From Sphingoaurantiacus capsulatus (GTDB lineage Bacteria > Pseudomonadota > Alphaproteobacteria > Sphingomonadales > Sphingomonadaceae), in assembly GCF_042648405.1 (NCBI RefSeq), contig NZ_JBHRXV010000010.1, positions 62,001 through 126,000 of the forward strand: a stretch of 64,000 nucleotides of DNA, given 5' to 3'. Within the stretch, counting starts at the first letter, position 1; every line of letters begins with the position of its first letter. Of this stretch, positions 33,971 to 42,225 are shown piece after piece. The position numbers were made by a program, and so were the translations under genes. The notes under the pieces were generated by a model. That model saw only the letters and a list, made by a program, of their open reading frames with translations. It ran no database searches and was not told the DNA's origin.

Positions 33971-34964
33971 ACAGGTGCCGCGCGAGCAGCGCGGGCGGCA
34001 TGCGCAGCCAGTGACCGCGGATATAGAGTGCCTGCCGGGTCAGCGGACGGATCGGCAGCCCATAGCCGTCGCGCGCGGTTAGCCGCCGGCGGATGAGCCG
34101 GTCGAGCGGGGTCGGCTGCCCCGCGAGGGCCGCGTTCACCTTCGTGCCGTAGAAGTCACGCGCGAAGCGGAGCGCGCGGGCGAGCGGGACTTCGAGCTGA
34201 TGCAGCCGCGCGCGCTCGGCGAGCTGCCGCCAGAAGTCGGGTGTGTCGAAGCCGGTGATCAGCCGGTGGATGTCCCAGAGATTGCGCAGGCCGCCGTCGA
34301 AGTCGCCATCGTAGAACAAATGCGCCACCGAATGCAGCAGCATGTCGGGTGGGCTGAGCATGTGCAGGCCGTCACCGACCGGCACGGCATCGGCGATCAG
34401 CGCCTCGGCATCGGGTCGCAGCCGCGCGGTCAGCGGCAGGATGGTATGGTGAACGTCGATGACCGAGCCGCGCTCGGCATGTGCCAGCGGCGGAATCTCG
34501 TGCATCCATTGCCGGTAATAGGCGTCATCGTAGCCTTCATCCTTCAGCGGGTCCCAGCCGTTGGCGCGCAGGACGCTTTCCGCATCGTCGATGGCGGCGC
34601 GCGGGACGAGGATGTCGAGATCGCCGACGGTGCGACCCTCGGCAGGAGGGAGGTCAGCGACCACATAGGCGGCGCCCTTCATCAGCGCGACGGGATAGCC
34701 GCGACCGCCGAGCAGCCGCGCCGCGTCGCGCGCTTCCCAGCGGGCGGAGCGCTGGCTGGTTTCGACGCCGATCATCGCGTCGTCGAGGATCGTCTGCGCG
34801 AGCGGTGGCGGCGTGATGCCGGCTTCGCGCACCCGCATCGCGAACTGGCCGATCAGCGCCTCGCGGCGGGCCATCCGCAGCAGCCGCTCCCATGTGGTGG
34901 CATCGGCTGTCGTCAGCTTCGAGGGCTCGCGCAGATGATCGACGAGGAGCGACAGGTCAGCCAT
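33927..34964 (-). CDS. nucleotidyltransferase family protein of the HPr-rel-A operon
   Basis: 345 residues from ATG 34964; the start overlaps the kinase stop by 8 nt. Pol-beta-type nucleotidyltransferase features are visible: PVALMKGAAYVVADLP (91-106), the metal motif GRTVGDLDILVP with Asp115 and Asp117, and VIDVHHTILP downstream. It resembles the uncharacterised nucleotidyltransferases (PF14907-like, from memory) that accompany HprK-like kinases in some lasso-peptide clusters such as paeninodin. It may transfer a nucleotidyl group to a phosphorylated or glycosylated product. Last gene of the operon; its end overlaps gph antisense by 44 nt. Confidence 0.8.
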   Translation of the reverse strand: MADLSLLVDHLREPSKLTTADATTWERLLRMARREALIGQFAMRVREAGITPPPLAQTILDDAMIGVETSQRSARWEARDAARLLGGRGYPVALMKGAAYVVADLPPAEGRTVGDLDILVPRAAIDDAESVLRANGWDPLKDEGYDDAYYRQWMHEIPPLAHAERGSVIDVHHTILPLTARLRPDAEALIADAVPVGDGLHMLSPPDMLLHSVAHLFYDGDFDGGLRNLWDIHRLITGFDTPDFWRQLAERARLHQLEVPLARALRFARDFYGTKVNAALAGQPTPLDRLIRRRLTARDGYGLPIRPLTRQALYIRGHWLRMPPALLARHLFTKWRMRRAGEGPG

Positions 34965-35838
34965 GCGTCGCCCACAATTCCTCGACCAGCATTTCGGCGT
35001 CGGCGGTCGAGCCGTAGGCAATCTCGTAGGCGGGCGCCGCCTCGACGGTGCGCCACACCGCTTCGAACCCGGCTTCGCCGGTGGCGCGATAGTTGGTCGA
35101 GGCCTGGCTCAGCTGGAAGAAGGCCTCGGCGCGGCTCATCCGGCGCAGGGTGGGTTCGCTGCCGGGGGTGAAGGCGGGCATCACGATCACCTTCGGCGCG
35201 GCGGGGACATCCATGTCGCGGATCGCTTCGACCGGCGCCGCGAGGTGTTGGACGCTGCCCTTGATGGTGCCGTCGAAGCGCGGGCCGAAGCGGTCGGCGG
35301 GCGCCTCGGCGGCGAGCAGCGGGATCGAGGCGTTCTTCAGCGAGATCGGGCGCGGGAAGGGGTGGAGCTGGCCATCGGCGGGCGACAGCAGCGCGAACTC
35401 GTCGCCCAGGAAACGCCAGCCGCGATGGCCGAGGATGGCGGCGAGCGTGCTCTTCCCCGCGCCTGAATCGCCGGTCATCAGCAGCGCGCCGTCACCGCGC
35501 GCCACCGCCCCGGCGTGGATCAGCACATAGCGGTGCATGCCGGCGGCGAGCTGGAGGTTCATGCCCATCTCCAGCGCGAGCAGGCCGTGGGCGCGTGGCA
35601 CCGGCGCCATGAACGGCACCTCTACATCGCAGGCGAGCACGAGGTTCGGCCGCACCCAGCGCCGCCAGACGGCGGGTGGGTGCACCGCGACGCTGTACTC
35701 GGCAAGGGCGCCGGCTTCGGGATAGTCGCGATAGAGGTGCGCGGCGTCGTCGATCACCTCGCGCAGGGGCGAGCGCAGCACGAAGCCGAACGGCCCGACG
35801 CGCACGCGCAGCTGCGGCCAGTTCTCGCTGCCGGTCAC
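34957..35838 (-). CDS. HprK-related kinase A
   Basis: 293 residues. The C-terminal HPr-kinase-like P-loop domain has IHAGAVARGDGALLMTGDSG with Walker A GDSGAGKST (123-131), then GWRFLGDEFALL (Asp146/Glu147) and HPFPRPISLKN. FPRPISLK is typical of HprK homologues in peptide-modification loci rather than of true HprK/P. No PTS HPr gene is near. It likely phosphorylates a peptide or protein Ser/Thr. The start overlaps the PqqD-like gene by 4 nt and its end overlaps the nucleotidyltransferase by 8 nt. It matches my memory of the HprK_rel_A family. Confidence 0.85.
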   Translation of the reverse strand: MTGSENWPQLRVRVGPFGFVLRSPLREVIDDAAHLYRDYPEAGALAEYSVAVHPPAVWRRWVRPNLVLACDVEVPFMAPVPRAHGLLALEMGMNLQLAAGMHRYVLIHAGAVARGDGALLMTGDSGAGKSTLAAILGHRGWRFLGDEFALLSPADGQLHPFPRPISLKNASIPLLAAEAPADRFGPRFDGTIKGSVQHLAAPVEAIRDMDVPAAPKVIVMPAFTPGSEPTLRRMSRAEAFFQLSQASTNYRATGEAGFEAVWRTVEAAPAYEIAYGSTADAEMLVEELWATHG

Positions 35839-36092
35839 AGGCGGTCGGCGAGGCCGAGCGCGACCAGCTCGGCAAGGCGCGCCTCGATCACCGCCAGCGG
35901 CGCGTCGTCCTCGGCCTCGATGTCATGGGTGGCGGCAAGGGCCGCGAGCACGCCGGGCGCGTCGAGCGGCTCGCCGTCGATCGCTTCCAGAATCGCGAAC
36001 AGGTCGGGGGCGAGCATGTGCGTCTCCCCCGACGGCCGATGGTAGAGAAGATACAGGTCGTCGGTTTCGTGCCACGCCGCGTCGCGGCGCAT
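35835..36092 (-). CDS. PqqD-like protein, HPr-rel-A system
   Basis: 85 residues: MRRDAAWHETDDLYLLYHRP then GETHMLAPDLFAILEAI and a helical C-terminus. The layout (beta-hairpin, then winged-helix-like helices) fits PqqD/RiPP recognition elements, which bind leader peptides and present them to tailoring enzymes. It is coupled to the kinase by a 4-nt overlap. It starts 25 nt after the stop of the Tat-signal protein, which would be its natural ligand if the analogy holds. Confidence 0.78.
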   Translation of the reverse strand: MRRDAAWHETDDLYLLYHRPSGETHMLAPDLFAILEAIDGEPLDAPGVLAALAATHDIEAEDDAPLAVIEARLAELVALGLADRL

Positions 36093-36117
36093 CGACGATC
36101 GGTAACGGATGACGGGA

Positions 36118-36516
36118 TCAGATCCCGGCGCGGCGGCCGGCGATCGACGCCCAGCAGGTGAAGCCCGCGGTGCCGCGCTGCAGCTTCTTGATGTATTCGA
36201 CGTGCGCGTTGAACGCCTGCTGCGTCAGCGTCTGATTGTTGGTCATCTTGATGTTCGGGCGCTGGTTCCGCAAAATTTCCTCGCCCTTATAGGCGCGGCT
36301 CGGCGGCGGGAAGGCACCGTTGCTGTTGGCGGCCTTGATGGTGCCCGTCGAATCGACCCAGTTGGTGATCGGAATCTGGCAGGCCATTACCGAGGTGACG
36401 GCGGCATAGGCCGGCTTCATCGTCACCACGGCCGGCACCGCGATCGCGCCAAGGCGCAGTACGGCGCGGCGCGAGGCTCCTGAATCCGGAGCTGCGTCGT
36501 TAGTCTGTTCGCTCAT
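36118..36516 (-). CDS. Tat-signal small exported protein, first gene of the HPr-rel-A operon
   Basis: 132 residues. The twin-arginine signal GASRRAVLRLGAIAVPAVV (Arg16-Arg17) ends at AYA (36-38), leaving about 94 mature residues. These contain two Cys (46 in VMACQIP, 121 in GFTCWAS), an Asn/Gln/Thr-rich middle and a basic C-terminus GRRAGI. No domain recognised. It is the first gene of a four-gene minus-strand operon with PqqD-like, HprK-like and nucleotidyltransferase genes and is the obvious candidate substrate. Tat export implies folding or modification in the cytoplasm before export. The function is inferred from context only. Confidence 0.7.
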   Translation of the reverse strand: MSEQTNDAAPDSGASRRAVLRLGAIAVPAVVTMKPAYAAVTSVMACQIPITNWVDSTGTIKAANSNGAFPPPSRAYKGEEILRNQRPNIKMTNNQTLTQQAFNAHVEYIKKLQRGTAGFTCWASIAGRRAGI

Positions 36517-36550
36517 GGTCGCGGATGTCCCGAAATTGTAACCCCAGCAG

Positions 36551-36578
36551 AGAATAGCGCGTCCGGCGTCACCCGCAA
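36551..36578 (-). promoter_or_regulatory. candidate promoter of the HPr-rel-A operon
   Basis: On the minus strand, TTGCGG (36573-36578) and TATTCT (36551-36556) are 16 nt apart, about 35 nt upstream of the ATG at 36516. The match to TTGACA/TATAAT is moderate. It lies between this operon and the divergent phoR gene. Confidence 0.35.
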
Positions 36579-36647
36579 ACCGCATTTCGTCGCGGTTGCT
36601 TGTCGGCCGTGGCAGTTGCACAGGAAAGACATGGAGCAGACGGCGGC

Positions 36648-37877
36648 ATGAACGACAGCGGCAACCGGTTCTTCGCCGCGCTGACGGCGGCGGTTGGCGC
36701 CGCGTTCGCCGCCGTCGCCTGGTGGGCGACGGGCGAGATCGCGGTGGTCGCCGCCGTCGCGGTGGCCGCCGCCGCGATCGTCTATGCGATCGAGGCAAAC
36801 CCGCACATCAAGCCGCCTGAGCTACCCGCCGCCGAGCCGGCGATTCGCGCCGACGCCGTCAGCATCGAGTCGCTGGCCGATCCCGCACTGCTGATCGACC
36901 GGGCCTCCGCCATCACCGCCGCCAATGCCGCGGCGAGGAAGCTGGTCGGCGAGCGCGCGGTGGGCGAGGGGCTGGCGGTGCTGCTGCGCCACCCGGCAGC
37001 GCTTGATGCGGTGCGGCTGGCGCGCGAGCATGACACCCCTATCGAGCGCGAGATCGCCGGGCTTGGGCGGGGGGAGGGCCTCTATCGCCTCCGCGTCACC
37101 GGCATCGGCAACGATCGGCTGCTGTTGCTGTTCAGCGATATCAGCGCGGCGCGGCTGGCGGAGCGGATGCGGGTCGATTTCGTCGCCAACGCCAGCCACG
37201 AGCTGCGCACCCCGCTGGCGACGATCATGGGCTTTATCGAAACCTTGCAGGGGCCGGCGTCGGAAGACGGCCCGGCGAGGAAGCGATTCCTCGAGATCAT
37301 GGCGCGCGAGGCGGGGCGGATGACCCGGCTGATCGACGATTTGCTGTCGCTGTCACGAATCGAACTCGACAAATATGTGCGGCCGACGACGCCGGTCGGG
37401 CTCCAGCCGCTGCTCGCCGATGTCGGCAAGACGCTGGCGATGCGACTCGACGCCGATCAGCGCAAGCTGACCATCGATGCCGACGACGAACTGCCGCGGG
37501 TGATCGGCGACCGCGACCAGATTTTGCAGGTGCTGCACAATCTGGTGTCGAACGCGCTGAAATACGGCCGCACCGGCACGCCGATCACGTTGCGGGCCGA
37601 GCGAATCGACCGGCCGCAGCCGATCATCCGCGTGTCGGTGATCGACCAGGGCGACGGCATCGCATTGGAGCATCTGCCGCGGCTGACCGAGCGCTTCTAC
37701 CGCGTCGACAACAGCCGTTCGCGGTCTCTCGGCGGCACCGGCCTCGGCCTTGCCATCGTCAAGCATATCGTCGAACGCCATCGCGGCGAGCTCGGCATCG
37801 ACAGCCAGGAAGGGATCGGCACCACCGTTTCCTTCACACTGCCGCAGGCCGAAAACGGTGCGATGTCACATAACTGA
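36648..37877 (+). CDS. phoR: phosphate regulon sensor histidine kinase PhoR
   Basis: 409 residues from ATG 36648. Two N-terminal membrane segments (FFAALTAAVGAAFAAVAWWA, IAVVAAVAVAAAAIVYAIEA) precede a PAS-like domain (about 70-165), the H-box with His184 (NASHELRTPLATIMGF) and the HATPase domain (NLVSNALKYGR, DQGDGI, GGTGLGLAIVKH). The lack of a large periplasmic domain and the pst neighbours identify PhoR, which reports phosphate status through the Pst transporter and PhoU. phoB is the last gene of the same run. Confidence 0.92.
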   Translation: MNDSGNRFFAALTAAVGAAFAAVAWWATGEIAVVAAVAVAAAAIVYAIEANPHIKPPELPAAEPAIRADAVSIESLADPALLIDRASAITAANAAARKLVGERAVGEGLAVLLRHPAALDAVRLAREHDTPIEREIAGLGRGEGLYRLRVTGIGNDRLLLLFSDISAARLAERMRVDFVANASHELRTPLATIMGFIETLQGPASEDGPARKRFLEIMAREAGRMTRLIDDLLSLSRIELDKYVRPTTPVGLQPLLADVGKTLAMRLDADQRKLTIDADDELPRVIGDRDQILQVLHNLVSNALKYGRTGTPITLRAERIDRPQPIIRVSVIDQGDGIALEHLPRLTERFYRVDNSRSRSLGGTGLGLAIVKHIVERHRGELGIDSQEGIGTTVSFTLPQAENGAMSHN

Positions 37878-37895
37878 AATGAAATTGTCATACGG
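37863..37895 (+). promoter_or_regulatory. candidate PhoB-binding Pho box upstream of pstC
   Basis: Three 11-bp units in tandem: ATGTCACATAA (37863-37873), CTGAAATGAAA (37874-37884) and TTGTCATACGG (37885-37895). The two TGTCA cores are 22 bp apart, exactly two periods of the known 11-bp PhoB repeat; the middle copy is degenerate. The site overlaps the phoR stop codon and lies 76 nt upstream of the pstC start, as expected for autoregulated pst expression. Confidence 0.65.
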
Positions 37896-37899
37896 CGTC

Positions 37900-37922
37900 C
37901 ACCGCGGGCAGCTACCGCGGTG
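37900..37922 (+). terminator. hairpin between phoR and pstC, possible attenuator or terminator
   Basis: Perfect 8-bp stem CACCGCGG / CCGCGGTG with a 7-nt loop, followed by CCGGGGCTTTTATG. The T-run is short and slightly distant, so termination would be weak. It lies immediately after the Pho box and could limit read-through from phoR. Confidence 0.4.
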
Positions 37923-37970
37923 CCGGGGCTTTTATGACAACAAACGGAAAGGCACGGGGGTGACGCGAGG

Positions 37971-39374
37971 ATGACGCTGTCTGCCATCACGCTGATCGTC
38001 CTCGGGCTCGGCATTATCGCATATTTCACCGCCCGGGCGCGGGCGAGCGCCTTCGCCGCACCGAAGGGCGCCGGCGCGCGCGACATCGGCGCCGTCCACT
38101 CGCGGCCCAACCAGCATGGCTGGTTCGTCGTGCTGTGGGCGTTGGTGCCGGCGCTGCTGCTCGTCGCCACCTGGAGTGTTGTCGACCAGAACATCATCGA
38201 CGCGCAGGCGCTCGATTCGGTGCCCGCGGCGCAGCGCCCGGCGACCAACCTCGACCGCCAAGCCTTCCTCAATGAAGTGCGCGGCGTCGCCACCGGCGAA
38301 ATGCAGGCGGCGTTCGATCCGAATGCCGAGCGCGCCGCAATGGTGTGGCGCAGCGCGCGCAACAGCCTCAACCTGATGGTCCTCGGCCTGGCCGCTGCGC
38401 TGGCGCTGGCCGGCGGCGCCTATGCGCTCACCCGTGTCCGCCCCGATTTCCGCGCCCGGCCGCGGGTCGAGCGTTTCGTCATGGGCATGCTGGTGCTCGC
38501 CTCGCTGGTGGCGATCGCCACCACCATCGGCATCGTCGGTTCGCTGATCTTCGAAAGCTGGCGCTTCTTCACGATGGTGTCGCCGATCGAATTCCTGACC
38601 GGCACCACCTGGTCGCCGCAGACGGCGATGCGCGCCGATCAGGTCGGCTCGTCGGGCGCGTTCGGCGCGGTCCCGCTGTTCTGGGGCACGATCTTCATCG
38701 GCGCGATCATCGCGATGATCGTCGCCATTCCGCTCGGCCTGATGTCGGCGATCTACCTGACGCAATATGCCAAGCCCGCGACGCGCAAGACGATGAAGCC
38801 ACTGCTCGAGGTGCTCGCCGGCGTGCCGACCGTCGTCTACGGCTATTTCGCGGCGCTGACCGTGGCGCCGGCGGTGCGTGACTTCGCGCTGTCGATCGGC
38901 ATCGAGAACGCCTCGTCGGAAAGCGCGCTCGCCGCCGGCCTCGTCATGGGCATCATGATCATCCCGTTCGTCTCCTCGATGGCGGACGACGCGATCAACG
39001 CGGTGCCGCAGGCGATGCGCGACGGCAGCCTTGCGATGGGCGCCACCACCTCGGAAACCATCCGCCGCGTGCTGATCCCCGCCGCGCTGCCCGGCATCGT
39101 CGGCGGCGTGCTGCTCGCGGTCAGCCGCGCGATCGGCGAGACGATGATCGTGGTGATGGCGGCGGGCCTTGCCGCCAACCTCACCGCCAACCCCTTCTCG
39201 AGCGTGACTACGGTGACGACGCAGATCGTCCAGCTGCTGACTGGCGATCAGGAGTTCGACTCGGCGAAGACGCTGTCGGCCTTCGCACTCGGCCTGGTGC
39301 TGTTCGTGGTGACGCTGATCCTCAACATCTACGCGCTCCGCGTCGTGAAGCGCTATCGGGAGGCTTATGAATAG
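37971..39374 (+). CDS. pstC: phosphate ABC transporter permease PstC
   Basis: 467 residues, the long alphaproteobacterial form, with extra N-terminal membrane segments (MTLSAITLIVLGLGIIAYFT, WFVVLWALVPALLLVATW) before the core permease domain. The core has EFLTGTTWSPQT, GTIFIGAIIAMIVAIPLGL and the EAA-like loop GATTSETIRRVLIPAALPGI. It pairs with PstA to form the inner-membrane channel for phosphate. No pstS lies between phoR and pstC, the usual position. The pstA start overlaps its stop by 8 nt. Confidence 0.93.
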   Translation: MTLSAITLIVLGLGIIAYFTARARASAFAAPKGAGARDIGAVHSRPNQHGWFVVLWALVPALLLVATWSVVDQNIIDAQALDSVPAAQRPATNLDRQAFLNEVRGVATGEMQAAFDPNAERAAMVWRSARNSLNLMVLGLAAALALAGGAYALTRVRPDFRARPRVERFVMGMLVLASLVAIATTIGIVGSLIFESWRFFTMVSPIEFLTGTTWSPQTAMRADQVGSSGAFGAVPLFWGTIFIGAIIAMIVAIPLGLMSAIYLTQYAKPATRKTMKPLLEVLAGVPTVVYGYFAALTVAPAVRDFALSIGIENASSESALAAGLVMGIMIIPFVSSMADDAINAVPQAMRDGSLAMGATTSETIRRVLIPAALPGIVGGVLLAVSRAIGETMIVVMAAGLAANLTANPFSSVTTVTTQIVQLLTGDQEFDSAKTLSAFALGLVLFVVTLILNIYALRVVKRYREAYE

Positions 39375-40662
39375 CGCCGCGATCGGCAGCCGCGCGCCGA
39401 CCGAGTGGAGCTCGTCGGCGATGCAGGCGCGCATCCGCAGCCGCTACCGCTCGGAACGGCTGTTCCGGCTGGCGGGGCTCGGCGCGCTGCTGCTCGCCGC
39501 AGCTTTCCTGGCCTTCCTGCTGGTCAGCATCGGGTCGAAGGGGCTGACCGGCTTCCAGCGCACCGACGTCAAGCTGACCGTCGCCTTTTCGCCCGCGATC
39601 CTCGGCATCGACCCGGCGGCGGCGCGCGGGCCCAATGCGCAGGTCGTGCTGCAGCAGGCCAATTATCAGGGCCTGCTCGATGCCGCGGTCGCGGCGAGCG
39701 TCGGCCCCGATGCCGACGGCGTGGTCAGCGAGGGCGCGTGGCTGCGGCTGCGCGAGGCGCTGATGGAGAATCCTTCGCTGCTCGGTATGCAGGCAGATCT
39801 GTGGGTGCCGGCGACCAGCGACATCGACCTGCTGGCGAAGGGCATCCTTAACAAGGAGTCGCCGACCGGCGCGGTGAACCCGCAGCTGATCCGCGAGCAC
39901 AAAAGGCTCGATGCGGCGGGGAAGATCCGTACCGGCCTCAACACCACTTTCCTGTCGATGGCGGATTCGACCGATCCGGAGCTGGCCGGCATCTGGGGCG
40001 CGGCGAAGGGCTCGCTGCTGACCCTGCTGGTCACCCTGCTGATCAGCTTCCCGGTCGGCGTGCTGGCGGCGATCTACCTCGAGGAATATGCGCCGAAGAA
40101 CCGCTTCACCGACATCATCGAGGTGAGCATCAACAACCTGGCCGCGGTGCCGTCGATCATCTTCGGCCTGCTCGGTCTCGCGGTGTTCCTGCAATTCTTC
40201 GGCATGCCGCGGTCGGCGCCGCTGGTCGGCGGCTTGACGCTGGCGCTGATGACGCTTCCCGTGATCGTCATTTCGGGGCGCGTCGCCATCAAGGCGGTGC
40301 CGCCGTCGATCCGCGACGCCGCGCTCGGCGTCGGCGCCTCGCCGGTGCAGGTGGTGTTCCACCATGTGCTGCCGCTGGCGCTGCCCGGCATCCTCACCGG
40401 CACGATCATCGGCATGGCGCGCGCGCTCGGCGAGACGGCGCCGCTGCTGATGATCGGCATGCGCGCCTTCGTCGCCGACGTGCCCTCGGGCCTCAGCAAC
40501 CCGGCGACGGTGTTGCCCGTTCAGATTTTCCTGTGGTCCGATGATGTCCAGCGCGGCTTCGTCGAGAAGACATCGGCAGCCATTATCGTGCTGCTGGTCT
40601 TTTTGATGTTGATGAACGGGCTTGCCATCTACCTTCGCAACAAGTTCGAGAGACGGTGGTGA
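39367..40662 (+). CDS. pstA: phosphate ABC transporter permease PstA
   Basis: 431 residues. An N-terminal cytosolic stretch and a large periplasmic loop (about 70-210, including ILGIDPAAARGPNAQVVLQQ) precede the permease domain with GSLLTLLVTLLISFPVGVLA, AAIYLEEYAPKNRFTDIIEV and the EAA loop GASPVQVVFHHVLPLALPGI. This long form is typical of alphaproteobacterial PstA. It overlaps pstC by 8 nt and pstB follows with a short spacer or overlap. Confidence 0.94.
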   Translation: MNSAAIGSRAPTEWSSSAMQARIRSRYRSERLFRLAGLGALLLAAAFLAFLLVSIGSKGLTGFQRTDVKLTVAFSPAILGIDPAAARGPNAQVVLQQANYQGLLDAAVAASVGPDADGVVSEGAWLRLREALMENPSLLGMQADLWVPATSDIDLLAKGILNKESPTGAVNPQLIREHKRLDAAGKIRTGLNTTFLSMADSTDPELAGIWGAAKGSLLTLLVTLLISFPVGVLAAIYLEEYAPKNRFTDIIEVSINNLAAVPSIIFGLLGLAVFLQFFGMPRSAPLVGGLTLALMTLPVIVISGRVAIKAVPPSIRDAALGVGASPVQVVFHHVLPLALPGILTGTIIGMARALGETAPLLMIGMRAFVADVPSGLSNPATVLPVQIFLWSDDVQRGFVEKTSAAIIVLLVFLMLMNGLAIYLRNKFERRW

Positions 40663-40667
40663 ACGAC

Positions 40668-41480
40668 ATGGCCTTATCCGCGCCGGTATCGGCGGCGACC
40701 GCGCAGCACGCGACGCCCAACGAAACGGTCAAGATGACCGCGCGCAACGTCAGCGTGTCCTACGGGGCGAAGCAGGCGGTGAAGGAGGTGTCGATCGACA
40801 TCGGCCGCGAGAACGTCACCGCGTTCATCGGCCCGTCGGGCTGCGGCAAGTCGACCTTCCTGCGCTGCCTCAACCGGATGAACGACACCATCGAGGGCGC
40901 CAAGGTCACCGGCGAGATCCGCCTCGACGGGCAGGACATCCATGGCGCGGCGATGGACGTGGTGCAGCTGCGTGCCCGCGTCGGCATGGTGTTCCAGAAG
41001 CCGAACCCGTTCCCGAAATCGATCTACGAGAACGTCGCCTACGGGCCGCGCATCCACGGCTTGGCCGGATCGAAAACCGACCTCGACGAGATCGTCGCCA
41101 CCTCGCTGCAGCGCGCCGGCCTGTGGGATGAGGTGAAGGACCGCCTCGCCGACAGCGGCACCGCGCTGTCGGGCGGCCAGCAGCAGCGCCTGTGCATCGC
41201 GCGCGCCATCGCGGTCGACCCCGAAGTCGTGCTGATGGACGAGCCGGCCTCGGCGCTCGACCCGATCGCCACGGCGCGCATCGAGGAGCTGATCGACGAA
41301 CTGCGCGGCCGCTATGCGATCGTCATCGTCACGCACAATATGCAGCAGGCGGCGCGCGTCAGCCAGAAGACGGCGTTCTTCCACCTCGGCACGCTTGTCG
41401 AATACGGCGATACGTCGGAGATCTTCACGAACCCGCGCGAAACGCGCACCAAAGACTATATCACCGGCCGCTATGGCTGA
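40668..41480 (+). CDS. pstB: phosphate ABC transporter ATP-binding protein PstB
   Basis: 270 residues from ATG 40668; GTG codons at 40656 and 40659 are alternatives that would overlap pstA. ABC features are complete: Walker A FIGPSGCGKST (53-63), Q-loop GMVFQKPNPFPKSIYENVAY, signature LSGGQQQRLCIARAIA, Walker B EVVLMDEPASALDP and the switch His in VIVTHNM. The PNPFPKSIYENVAYGPR string is diagnostic of PstB. It energises phosphate uptake. Confidence 0.96.
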   Translation: MALSAPVSAATAQHATPNETVKMTARNVSVSYGAKQAVKEVSIDIGRENVTAFIGPSGCGKSTFLRCLNRMNDTIEGAKVTGEIRLDGQDIHGAAMDVVQLRARVGMVFQKPNPFPKSIYENVAYGPRIHGLAGSKTDLDEIVATSLQRAGLWDEVKDRLADSGTALSGGQQQRLCIARAIAVDPEVVLMDEPASALDPIATARIEELIDELRGRYAIVIVTHNMQQAARVSQKTAFFHLGTLVEYGDTSEIFTNPRETRTKDYITGRYG

Positions 41481-41493
41481 GGAGAATTGGCAC

Positions 41494-42225
41494 ATGACGC
41501 AGAGCCAGGGTCACACGGTCAAGTCGTTCGACGACGACCTTCGCCAGCTCCGTTCGCTGATCAGCGAGATGGGCGGCCTCGCGCAGGAACAGATCACCGC
41601 GGCGATCGACGCGCTCACCCGCCGCGACAGCGAGGGTGCGATGAAGGTCGTCGCGCAGGACAAGTCGATCGACGCGCTCGAAGCCGAGGTCGAACGCTTC
41701 GCGGTGCGCATCATCGCGCTGCGCGCGCCGATGGCCGACGACCTTCGTGAGGTCATCGCCGCGCTGAAGATCAGCTCGGTGCTCGAACGCATCGGCGACT
41801 ATGCCAAGAACATCGCCAAGCGCACGCCGGTGCTCGCCGAGAACAGCATCATCCAGCCGGTGAGCATCCTCCCCGAGATGGGGCGGATCGTGGCGCGGAT
41901 GGTTCGCGATGTGCTCGACGCCTTCGTCAACCGCGACGCCGAGCTGGCGGTGGCGGTGTGCCAGCGCGATAAGCAGGTCGACGATTTCTACAACAGCCTG
42001 TTCCGGGCGCTCCTCACCTACATGATGGAGAATCCGCACCACATCACCGCCTCGGCGCACCTGCTGTTCATCGCCAAGAACCTCGAGCGCGTCGGCGATC
42101 ACGCCACCAACGTCGCCGAGATGGTGCATTATGGCGTGACCGGCGAACATATCGGCGAACGGCCCAAGGCCGACGCGACGCCTTATGTTAACATCACGCC
42201 GGGCGACACGGCGGAAGGCGCGTGA
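41494..42225 (+). CDS. phoU: phosphate signalling regulator PhoU
   Basis: 243 residues, two PhoU helical-bundle repeats. Each has the metal-binding pattern: LKISSVLERIGDYAKNIAKR in the first and HLLFIAKNLERVGDHATNVA in the second. PhoU links Pst transport state to PhoR and represses the regulon when phosphate is ample. ATG 41494 is preceded by GGAGAATTGG. Its TGA overlaps the phoB ATG (TGATG). Confidence 0.95.
   Translation: MTQSQGHTVKSFDDDLRQLRSLISEMGGLAQEQITAAIDALTRRDSEGAMKVVAQDKSIDALEAEVERFAVRIIALRAPMADDLREVIAALKISSVLERIGDYAKNIAKRTPVLAENSIIQPVSILPEMGRIVARMVRDVLDAFVNRDAELAVAVCQRDKQVDDFYNSLFRALLTYMMENPHHITASAHLLFIAKNLERVGDHATNVAEMVHYGVTGEHIGERPKADATPYVNITPGDTAEGA

Noticed and set aside
33927..36516. 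Lasso-peptide biosynthetic cluster
   Set aside because: There is no asparagine-synthetase-like cyclase, no transglutaminase-like protease, and the candidate substrate is a Tat-exported 132-aa protein, not a 40-50-aa precursor.
37932..39434. 500-codon minus-strand frame antisense to pstC
   Set aside because: Extremely His/Arg/Asp-rich shadow; pstC is unambiguous.
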